From positions 1 through 9,090 of the forward strand of contig JAIRTG010000064.1 in assembly GCA_031255055.1 (NCBI GenBank): 9,090 nt of DNA, read 5' to 3'. The DNA comes from Prevotellaceae bacterium (lineage in GTDB: Bacteria; Bacteroidota; Bacteroidia; Bacteroidales; Paludibacteraceae). The translations under genes and the position numbers were made by a program. The notes under the pieces were generated by a model. The model worked only from the letters and a program-made list of their open reading frames with translations, was not told the origin of the DNA and did not search any database. Below, piece by piece: positions 1 through 5,644 of this stretch (its first letter is position 1; every line of letters begins with the position of its first letter).

Positions 1-378
1 AATTCAATTATAGGCGACTATTATTAAATTATAGGAGACTATAATTCAATTTTAGGCGACTATAATTCAATTTTAGGCGACTATAATTCAATTTTAGGCG
101 ACTATAATTCAATTTTAGGCGACTATAATTCAATTTTAGGCGACTATAATTCGGTTTTAGGCGACTATAATTCGGTTTTAGGCGACTATAATTGAATTAT
201 AGGCGACTATAATTCGGTTATAGTCGACTATAATTTGATTTTAGTCGCCTATAATTCAATTTCGGTTGACTGTAAATTAATTTTACTCACCTATAAAACC
301 ATTTCAGTAGACTATAGTTTAATTCCGGACGACTATAATTAGATGACAGTTACCTATAATAGCATTATAATCACCCGA
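1..378. repeat. 21-bp tandem repeat array, about 18 units
   Basis: The block divides into 21-base units with no insertions or deletions from base 1 to 378. Each unit begins AATTcaatt and ends taGGCGACTAT. Units 3-7 (43-147) are identical. Units 8-9 (148-189) share a CGG variant. From unit 10 onward the units drift, and by 316-378 only the period and the ACTAT/CCTAT ends remain. Unit 2 is also divergent. The core is near-palindromic: unit 11 contains a perfect ATAGTCGACTAT (220-231), and unit 12 carries the reverse complement form GTCGCCTAT. There are no spacers, so it is not a CRISPR array. The array runs off the left edge of the window, so its full size is unknown. The period equals about two helical turns of DNA. 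Function is unknown. Confidence 0.95.
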
Positions 379-415
379 TTAGTAGCATCATTCCGTAAAA
401 GTTAAATAGGGGAAG

Positions 416-436
416 ACGGCGTGGCGATGCCGTTTT
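416..436 (+). terminator. weak terminator-like hairpin
   Basis: ACGGC (416-420) pairs with GCCGT (429-433) around an 8-base loop, followed by a short TTT. It lies just after the decayed end of the 21-bp array. The stem is only 5 bp and the T tract is short, so this may be chance. It matters only if a transcript comes in from the left of the window. Confidence 0.25.
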
Positions 437-456
437 ATCATTTATCGTGTCGGAGG

Positions 457-559
457 GGTGAAATTTTTATAGTGATTAGTGTTTAGCGATTAGTGATTTG
501 CAAGTTCGCCATGTTTAATCATTAATCGCTAATCACTAAACACTAATCACTATTTCACC
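457..559. repeat. long inverted repeat built of TAGTGAT-like heptads
   Basis: Arms 470-498 and 524-552 are 29 bases each and match at 27 positions. Both are made of 7-base units of the type TAGTGAT, TAGTGTT or TAGCGAT. The pairing continues outward as GGTGAAA (457-463) with TTTCACC (553-559), with a TTTTTA bulge on the left. The loop is 499-523. The two mismatches are C/T differences that would be G-U pairs in one RNA strand. The heptad is the same one repeated eighteen times at 8842-8967, and both places have GCAAGTTC just past the forward-oriented heptads (500-507 and 8970-8977). This is probably part of a dispersed composite repeat. Confidence 0.85.
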
Positions 560-568
560 ACTGTCTTA

Positions 569-651
569 CGGGGCGTTGCGGGGCAGAGCCCCGCAGAGGG
601 GGTAGCGGAAGACCGCCAACGGCGGGCTGAAGCGAGGGGGAGACTTCCCCC
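569..651 (-). repeat. GC-rich triple-hairpin element, left copy
   Basis: The reverse complement of these 83 bases matches 8755-8837 at 79 positions. Read on the minus strand it forms three successive hairpins: GGGGGA/TCCCCC with loop AGTC; CCGCC/GGCGG with loop GTT; and GCGGGGC/GCCCCGC with loop TCT. All four differences from the right copy fall in loops two and three. A purine tract of GAAAGA type (minus strand of 661-679) lies between it and the acetylesterase stop codon 89 nt away, and heptad repeats follow it. An open frame through this element and into the gene beyond is antisense to that gene and is not accepted as coding. It resembles a REP/BIME-like intergenic element. It could also act as a terminator or 3' mRNA stabiliser, although no T tract follows the stems. 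Confidence 0.85.
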
Positions 652-725
652 ACCTCCTACTCTTTCTCTTTCTCTTTCCGGATGAAAAACCGTGTTTTGT
701 GTTTACTGCGGATTTGATCTGTTTA

Positions 726-746
726 ATCACTAACCACTCATCACTC
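726..746 (-). repeat. remnant of three heptad repeats overlapping a stop codon
   Basis: Read on the minus strand, 746 to 726 gives GAGTGAT, GAGTGGT, TAGTGAT. These are three in-phase units related to the TAGTGAT heptads at 470-552 and 8842-8967. The acetylesterase stop codon TGA (743-741) lies inside the first unit. The neighbouring TGTTTAATCA (720-729) also occurs at 513-522 beside the left heptads, which supports a common origin. Confidence 0.6.
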
Positions 747-2240
747 CGTAGGCCAATCATCGGTTCTGAAAGGCGAAACAGGAATCCCAAAGATGTTAAA
801 AACCGTCGCTTCGGCAAAGTTTTTATACAAATAGCGGACCGCAACCGGTGTTGGAACGCTTTCGCTCGAAACGATAATTCGACCACCCTTCTCGATTGCT
901 TTCGCAGGTATGAATAATCGGTCTTCGCCCGCAATTTCAAAGCCTTTGAGCACACTCCCGATGGGACAAATGCCTTGTTCGGCATTGTCGAACGATAGAA
1001 TGATTGCGCTACCGTCTATTTCCATCTCCCTGTATGTGGGCGGTTTGTACCCGAAATGCAGTTTTTGATACGTCTCCGCCAATGCCCAATAGGCAAGCCG
1101 ATTGCCCACCGTCGCCTTTTCGGCGGGATGGATGAGCTGCGGATCGCCAATATCCATTGTTGTTACCATACCCGCATTGGCAATTTCGCGCATGTTTTGT
1201 TCCTGTACCTCGCGCAGACGGGCGGCAGATGTCCGATCGATACCGTCGTAATTGTGCGGCGCTATCTGGACAAAGTAGAACGGAAAATCGCCGATGTTCC
1301 ATTTGGTACGCAGGTCGTTCACAAAGGCGGGCATCAGACGGGCATACAGACCGGTGTCGCCGCGATTGCTCTCGCCCTGATACCACAGAAAACCCCGAAT
1401 GACAAAATTTGTCAATGGGGCAATTTTGGCATTATATAGTACAACAGGCGTTTGGGTAGGGTTTTTTACCTCGTCCCGATTGTCCAAAAACGAAAGATCG
1501 ATTTCCGTCGAAAAAGGCTTTAGCGCTTCTCGACTCATCCATGCTTCTACTTTGGAGCCGCCCCAGGTGGAGACGATAATACCTACCGGTATGCCCAGCG
1601 CCGACTGAATCGCACGTGCAAAATAATAGCCTACCGCACTGATATTGGCTACATGTTCCGGCGTATGCTCCATCCACCGGCCTTGACAGTCGGCCTGTAC
1701 CTGCTTGTTGAACTGCCGAACCCATTTACCGTCTTTGGAATCGGTGGTGAACAGGCGGATGGGCGTATCGGCTTTTGCCTTGATAATGACATCGAGAGCG
1801 CCTGCGACCGGTTGGCCGGGAAAGCCTTTTAACGGCATTTCCATGTTCGACTGACCGCTGCAAAACCATACTTCGCCGATAAGAACATTTTTCAGCAGAA
1901 GTTCTTCTTCGCCGTCGGTGATGCTGATGTTGTAGGGCGTATGGCTGCCGGCCGGCGTGGAGATTTCGGTGAGCCAATTCCCTTTGTCGTCGGACGTGAC
2001 GGCGTATACATTGTTGTTCCACGATGTTTTGACCGTTACTTTGATCTTTTCCGCCGCTTTGCCCCATAGCTTTACTTTGCTTTGCTGTTGCAAAATCATA
2101 TTATCGCCCAAAATGGCGGGTAAACTTATTTTTGCCTCCGTGTGCTGCGCGAAAGCGAGCAGGCTAATTAAAGCGAGCAGGCAAATTATTAAAAAAGCTT
2201 TTCCTGTTTTCATTTTTTTATTCGTTTTTAAGTGGTGCAT
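741..2240 (-). CDS. sialate O-acetylesterase (SGNH-hydrolase type), secreted
   Basis: This protein probably removes O-acetyl groups from sialic acid or other acetylated glycans outside the inner membrane. The N-terminus is a signal peptide: KMKTGK, then a hydrophobic run at about residues 16-31, with cleavage likely near AFA or TEA. A beta-sandwich-like region follows, then the SGNH blocks: GQSNM at 129-133 (nucleophile Ser131), STWGGSKVEAW at 224-234, WYQGESN at 286-292, and DIGDPQLIHP at 363-372 with catalytic His371. The C-terminal SPFRTDDW is typical of the family, and 499 aa is a normal length. Met10 (ATG at 2213) gives a more compact signal peptide and is an equally good start. The gene is transcribed alone, divergently from rplU. 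Its stop codon lies within heptad-repeat sequence. The family is certain; the exact substrate is inferred. Confidence 0.93.
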   Translation of the reverse strand: MHHLKTNKKMKTGKAFLIICLLALISLLAFAQHTEAKISLPAILGDNMILQQQSKVKLWGKAAEKIKVTVKTSWNNNVYAVTSDDKGNWLTEISTPAGSHTPYNISITDGEEELLLKNVLIGEVWFCSGQSNMEMPLKGFPGQPVAGALDVIIKAKADTPIRLFTTDSKDGKWVRQFNKQVQADCQGRWMEHTPEHVANISAVGYYFARAIQSALGIPVGIIVSTWGGSKVEAWMSREALKPFSTEIDLSFLDNRDEVKNPTQTPVVLYNAKIAPLTNFVIRGFLWYQGESNRGDTGLYARLMPAFVNDLRTKWNIGDFPFYFVQIAPHNYDGIDRTSAARLREVQEQNMREIANAGMVTTMDIGDPQLIHPAEKATVGNRLAYWALAETYQKLHFGYKPPTYREMEIDGSAIILSFDNAEQGICPIGSVLKGFEIAGEDRLFIPAKAIEKGGRIIVSSESVPTPVAVRYLYKNFAEATVFNIFGIPVSPFRTDDWPTE

Positions 2241-2260
2241 AATTTTTAATACTTATTGCG

Positions 2261-2269
2261 GCGAAGTTA
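2261..2269 (-). promoter_or_regulatory. possible -7 element for the acetylesterase gene
   Basis: The minus strand reads TAACTTCGC here, close to the Bacteroidota -7 consensus TAnnTTTG. It sits about 20 bases upstream of the first ATG. No convincing -33 TTTG is seen at the right distance, so this is only a candidate. Confidence 0.3.
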
Positions 2270-2404
2270 AGATAAAATGAATGAAGTTTAAAATTTAACT
2301 TGTACGATCGGGCGAATCTCCGATGATATTTGGCGACGGTAGGGTGAAATGTTGCCTGTTCTCAAAACGATATATAAAAATGAAGAGCCGGAATTGTATG
2401 ATTT

Positions 2405-2434
2405 TTTGCAAATAAAAAAAATGGATTAAATTTG
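2405..2434 (+). promoter_or_regulatory. Bacteroidota-type promoter for rplU-rpmA
   Basis: TTTG (2405-2408) and TAAATTTG (2427-2434) match the -33 TTTG and -7 TAnnTTTG elements of the Bacteroidota primary sigma factor, with an 18-base spacer. Transcription should start near 2441, leaving a leader of about 85 nt before rplU. Confidence 0.75.
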
Positions 2435-2440
2435 CACTCC

Positions 2441-2526
2441 GTTTCGGATAGGGTACGCGAAGAAGCGCTGCCTCGCTTGTTGAGGCATCTCACCTTACCG
2501 ATGTAACTTAAAAAAATGATTGTAGC
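2441..2526 (+). promoter_or_regulatory. 5' leader of rplU with a hairpin
   Basis: The inferred leader contains TGCCTC (2469-2474) pairing with GAGGCA (2482-2487) around a 7-base loop, followed by an unstructured A-rich stretch just before the start codon. Ribosomal protein operons often carry autoregulatory leaders, so this hairpin is a candidate. Nothing in the sequence proves control, and no known leader family was recognised. Confidence 0.4.
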
Positions 2527-2841
2527 ATGTACGCAATTGTAGAAATTTTGGGACAACAGTTCAAAGTCCGGACAGGCGGCAAATTGTATGTCCACCGAAT
2601 GGAGAAGGCCGAAGAAGGCTCTCTACTTGAATTTGACAGAGTGTTGCTGATCGACAACGAAGGCGCTATTACGGTAGGTACCCCGACTGTCGAAGGAGCA
2701 AAAGTTACCGCAGAAGTGGTCTCTCACCTGAAAGGCGATAAAGTGATTGTTTTTCACAAAAAACGTCGTAAAGGTTATCGCAAACGTAACGGTCACCGTC
2801 AGTATCTGACCGAATTGAAAATTAAAGAAATTGTAGCTTAA
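2527..2841 (+). CDS. rplU: 50S ribosomal protein L21
   Basis: L21 binds 23S rRNA in the large ribosomal subunit. The 104-aa length is the family norm. The N-terminal MYAIVEILGQQFKV matches the conserved YAIVEigGkQykV start. The C-terminal KKRRKGYRKRNGHRQ is the basic rRNA-binding signature of bacterial L21, and the protein ends in the usual alternating strand ITELKI-like sequence (LTELKIKEI). The start ATG is preceded by an A-rich stretch without a Shine-Dalgarno site, as is usual in Bacteroidota. It forms an operon with rpmA, whose start lies 19 bases beyond the stop, and both share the promoter at 2405-2434. Confidence 0.99.
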   Translation: MYAIVEILGQQFKVRTGGKLYVHRMEKAEEGSLLEFDRVLLIDNEGAITVGTPTVEGAKVTAEVVSHLKGDKVIVFHKKRRKGYRKRNGHRQYLTELKIKEIVA

Positions 2842-2860
2842 CCGATTAAAATTTAGAAAA

Positions 2861-3127
2861 ATGGCACATAAGAAAGGTGTAGGTAGCTCGAAAAACGGTC
2901 GCGAATCGGAAAGTAAGCGACTGGGAGTGAAAATATACGGAGGTCAATTTGCAAAAGCCGGAAATATCATCGTCCGTCAACGCGGTACGAAACATAACCC
3001 CGGTAAAAATATGGGTATCGGAAAAGACCATACTTTATTTGCACTGGTTGACGGAATCGTCGAATTCAGGAAAAAGAAAGATAATAAGTCTTATGTTTCG
3101 ATAAACCCTGTTGAACAAGCTAATTAA
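2861..3127 (+). CDS. rpmA: 50S ribosomal protein L27
   Basis: L27 sits near the peptidyl transferase centre, where its N-terminal tail reaches the P-site tRNA. The protein begins MAHKKGVGSSKNGRES, the conserved mature N-terminus, without the extra processed peptide found in Firmicutes. It continues with the family motif KRLGVKIYGGQ and the RQRGTKHNPGKNMGIGKDHTL region, which is nearly invariant across bacteria. The 88-aa length is standard. It is the second gene of the rplU-rpmA operon and is followed 33 bases later by a strong intrinsic terminator. obg, which often follows in other phyla, is absent here. Confidence 0.99.
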   Translation: MAHKKGVGSSKNGRESESKRLGVKIYGGQFAKAGNIIVRQRGTKHNPGKNMGIGKDHTLFALVDGIVEFRKKKDNKSYVSINPVEQAN

Positions 3128-3160
3128 TTAGCATAAAATTAATTTGAAAATATGAAAAGG

Positions 3161-3189
3161 TCCCGCAGAAATTTCCTGCGGGATTTTTT
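3161..3189 (+). terminator. intrinsic terminator after rpmA
   Basis: TCCCGCAG (3161-3168) pairs perfectly with CTGCGGGA (3176-3183) around a 7-base loop and is followed directly by six T (3184-3189). This is a classic rho-independent terminator ending the rplU-rpmA operon. Confidence 0.95.
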
Positions 3190-3270
3190 GTTTTACCACA
3201 AACCGCTTCCCTCGCAAAGTATTCCCGTGATTGATTCACCGCGAAAGAAACCATATTGAATCTAAATACT

Positions 3271-3278
3271 TACCTTTG
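3271..3278 (+). promoter_or_regulatory. -7 promoter element for the acyltransferase-rimM operon
   Basis: TACCTTTG matches the Bacteroidota -7 consensus TAnnTTTG. It is placed 23 bases before the start codon at 3302, so transcription would begin around 3285. No clear TTTG is visible at the -33 distance, so the promoter may be weak. Confidence 0.55.
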
Positions 3279-3301
3279 CCGACATTCAATCTACTTTTTT
3301 T

Positions 3302-4486
3302 ATGATAAAAACACCGCAAGCGTCAAGGCTTTTGTCTTTAGACGTATTAAGAGGCATCACGATTGCCGGAATGATACTGGTAAATAATCCGGGCGACTGG
3401 GGACATGTCTACGCTCCTTTGCGACATGCCGAGTGGGACGGGCTTACTCCTACCGATTTGGTATTCCCCTTTTTCATGTTTATCATGGGAGTTTCTATGT
3501 ACTTGTCGTACAAAAAATTTGATTTCAAGTTCTCAAAACAAACTTTTACGAAACTGTTACGCCGCTCTGTCCTGCTATTTTTGATCGGCTTGGCTTTATC
3601 TTCTTTCGGCTTGTTATGCGGGGGAACAGGCGATTTGTGGGGAGAAGATACCGGTTTGCTGCAAAAGATGGTTCAAGCGGGACGACGTTTTGAGCATCTT
3701 CGTATCTTGGGTGTCTTGGAGCGATTGGCTTTGGTTTCTTTTTTCGGTTCGCTGATTGTTTTACTTGTCCGCCAAAAATTCATACCCTTTCTCATTGCGG
3801 TCATATTGGCGGCTTATTGGATACTAATTGCCGCTACGAACAGTTTCCTACCGACCGAAAACAATATCGTCGCCGTTATCGACAAATTGATTTTAGGCAG
3901 TTCGCACATGTACAAACTGAGCGTCGACGGCGTATCCGTCACTTTTGACCCCGAAGGATTGTTGAGCACATTGCCTTGTCTGGCGCATGTGTTGATTGGT
4001 TTTTGGGCGGGAAAATTGATTGCGGAAGGAACGTCAAACGAAGAACGTAGCCGGAAATTATTCGTTTTCGGAACGCTAATGCTTTTTGCCGGTTATTTTT
4101 TGAGCTACGGTTTTCCGATAAACAAAAGTTTGTGGAGTTCGAGTTTTGTCCTCGTAACTTGCGGACTAGCTTCGCTCCTGCTGGGATTGCTGATTTGGAT
4201 AATAGACATGAGAGGGCGTCGGAAATGGAGTGTCTATTTCGAGTCTTTTGGCGTAAATCCGATGTTTATATACGTAATTGCCGCTGTTTTGGCCGTGTCG
4301 ATAGACGTCATCGGTTTTTCTTATCAAAATGGTTGGATAAGCATAAAAAGTTTTTTCGGCAGCGTTTGTTTACAGACTGTTTTCGGCGACTATTTCGGTT
4401 CTCTGCTTTTCGCCGTTTTGTTTAACGTGACCTGTTGGTCTGTCGGCCATATTTTGTACAGGAAAAAGATATTTATAAAACTATAA
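3302..4486 (+). CDS. HGSNAT/NagX-like membrane acyltransferase (COG4299, DUF5009 type)
   Basis: This is a multi-pass inner-membrane protein of the heparan-alpha-glucosaminide N-acetyltransferase-like family, which is thought to move acetyl groups across the membrane onto amino sugars. Visible family motifs are RLLSLDVLRGITIAGM (9-24), the first loop PLRHAEWDGLTPTD (39-52) with the conserved His42, VFPFFMFIMGVS (54-65), FDPEGLLSTLP (215-225), and FGVNPMFIYV (316-325). About ten hydrophobic segments are seen, including 85-103, 141-156, 160-178, 228-240, 254-271, 281-301, 320-340 and 366-386. The 394-aa length is usual for the bacterial members. The start is fixed by its position just after a -7 element. 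The gene lies 6 bases before rimM and is probably co-transcribed with it. Family is confident; the substrate is not shown by the sequence. Confidence 0.88.
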   Translation: MIKTPQASRLLSLDVLRGITIAGMILVNNPGDWGHVYAPLRHAEWDGLTPTDLVFPFFMFIMGVSMYLSYKKFDFKFSKQTFTKLLRRSVLLFLIGLALSSFGLLCGGTGDLWGEDTGLLQKMVQAGRRFEHLRILGVLERLALVSFFGSLIVLLVRQKFIPFLIAVILAAYWILIAATNSFLPTENNIVAVIDKLILGSSHMYKLSVDGVSVTFDPEGLLSTLPCLAHVLIGFWAGKLIAEGTSNEERSRKLFVFGTLMLFAGYFLSYGFPINKSLWSSSFVLVTCGLASLLLGLLIWIIDMRGRRKWSVYFESFGVNPMFIYVIAAVLAVSIDVIGFSYQNGWISIKSFFGSVCLQTVFGDYFGSLLFAVLFNVTCWSVGHILYRKKIFIKL

Positions 4487-4492
4487 AGCATT

Positions 4493-5014
4493 ATGATACG
4501 ATTTGAAGATGTTTTTCCGACAGGAAAAATAATAAAACCGCACGGTATTGAAGGAGAAATGTTGTTTGAGTTTAAGACCGCTGTTTTTGATACGGAAAAT
4601 GCCGAATATCTTCTTTTTGATATGGACGGCATTTTAGTGCCTTTTTTTATCGAGTCATACCGTTTCATCTCCGAAAAAGCGGCCTTGATGCACCTCGAAG
4701 ACGTTGATACGGATGAAAAAGCGCGGATTTTCTCGGGAAAAACTGTTTATCTGCCGAATGATTTTTTAGAAAAAATACATCCGGAAGATGTCGGGGCGGA
4801 TTATTTTATCGGATTTGATATTGCGGACGAATATGGCCGAAAACTGGGAACCGTGATCGAAATAGACGAGTCGACTCAAAACATGCTGTTTGTGCTTAGA
4901 ACTGAAAATGGCAGTGAATTACTGATTCCGGCGAATGACGATTTAGTGCGGAAAATAGATCATGACAACAGTATGCTGTACCTGAAACTGCCCGAAGGTT
5001 TGCTCGATATTTAA
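4493..5014 (+). CDS. rimM: ribosome maturation factor RimM
   Basis: RimM binds the 30S subunit and ribosomal protein S19 and is needed for efficient 16S rRNA processing. The N-terminal domain starts GKIIKPHGIEGEM (11-23), close to the family signature GkIvkphGikGev. The C-terminal PRC-barrel half includes DYFIGFDIADEYGRKLGTVIEID (103-125), with the typical G-x-V turn, and ELLIPANDDLVRKID (140-154). It ends in LPEGLLDI, the usual L-P-E-G-L-L-D tail. The 173-aa length is normal. It follows the acyltransferase gene by 6 bases. Its stop codon is only 3 bases from the stop of the convergent rloB-like gene, leaving no room for a terminator between them. Confidence 0.96.
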   Translation: MIRFEDVFPTGKIIKPHGIEGEMLFEFKTAVFDTENAEYLLFDMDGILVPFFIESYRFISEKAALMHLEDVDTDEKARIFSGKTVYLPNDFLEKIHPEDVGADYFIGFDIADEYGRKLGTVIEIDESTQNMLFVLRTENGSELLIPANDDLVRKIDHDNSMLYLKLPEGLLDI

Positions 5015-5017
5015 TGC

Positions 5018-5644
5018 TCAACGCGAACCGATTCCTAATGAATTGAAAATCTTTCGCATTTCCGTCATGCCTGTTCGGATATTGTCGAAAGTAAATTCGC
5101 CCAAATTTTCAGCATTTGTTATGGCAGTCGGCAGGTATGGTTTGAGTCGTTGGTAAATATTTTGGCGGGAGTTCTTGTAGTATCTTTCCGTCTTTTCGTA
5201 GTCCGTCAAATGTTTTTTTACAGACTTTTCCAATTCTTCGTAAGTCGGAAAATGTTTCGACGTCTGTTCAAAATGCAGTAAGAACCAGTATTCCAAACAG
5301 GGATTATTGACAATGATAATAATCTTTTCGTTTTCCCCGACCTTGTTATACAGTTTTTGAAATTCCTGCAAAGGCGTTTTTCTACCCCTTTTTGCTTCCT
5401 GCGTCTCTTTCAAAATCGTGTCGAAATCAACTATCCAAAACACCTTTTCACTTTCTTCGGCAAGCTCCTCCACTTGTGCGAACTGAACGGACAGCAGTTT
5501 CTTTTGCGGTAGTTTCGGCTCTAAATTGATAGTCACCTTTTCGTACCGTTGCAATAACTGTAAATACCAGAACTCACATTTACCGTCGACAACAAATGAG
5601 AAAACCGCCCTCTTGGGTTGTCGTATTTTTTTACTTTTCCTCAT
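5018..5644 (-). CDS. rloB: RloB-like protein, TOPRIM-type putative nuclease partner
   Basis: This belongs to the RloB family, first named from restriction-linked loci in Campylobacter and found beside AAA ATPases in abortive-infection systems. Motifs are FVVDGKCEFWYL (17-28), which corresponds to the family's first acidic motif EGxxTExxYF; WIVDFDTI (70-77) with Asp73 and Asp75; and VNNPCLEYWFLLHF (112-125), matching the family's SNPxFExWxLLHF. A positively charged C-terminal half follows. The 208-aa length is typical. In the first motif Asp20 stands where Glu is usual, but Glu24 is kept. The start ATG overlaps the end of the ATPase gene by 14 bases, so translation is probably coupled. RNA or DNA cleavage is inferred by analogy with other TOPRIM defence effectors. 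Confidence 0.85.
   Translation of the reverse strand: MRKSKKIRQPKRAVFSFVVDGKCEFWYLQLLQRYEKVTINLEPKLPQKKLLSVQFAQVEELAEESEKVFWIVDFDTILKETQEAKRGRKTPLQEFQKLYNKVGENEKIIIIVNNPCLEYWFLLHFEQTSKHFPTYEELEKSVKKHLTDYEKTERYYKNSRQNIYQRLKPYLPTAITNAENLGEFTFDNIRTGMTEMRKIFNSLGIGSR

Noticed and set aside
1..378. CRISPR array
   Set aside because: The units are contiguous 21-base repeats without unique spacers, and there are no cas genes in the window.
566..985. Open frame on the minus strand running from the acetylesterase into the GC-rich element
   Set aside because: It is out of frame with a well-supported gene on the same strand, and its C-terminal part is encoded by the repeated hairpin element. The Pro/Arg-rich composition is typical of a chance frame in GC-rich repeat sequence.
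1056..1439. Open frames on both strands inside the acetylesterase gene (also 1009-1386, 1432-1725, 1726-2067, 1957-2280)
   Set aside because: They lie wholly or almost wholly within a gene with clear SGNH motifs, have no recognisable domains, and are explained as shadow frames.
2362..2595. Minus-strand open frame over the rplU promoter and start
   Set aside because: It overlaps the start of rplU and the strong promoter, and is composed of antisense ribosomal protein sequence.
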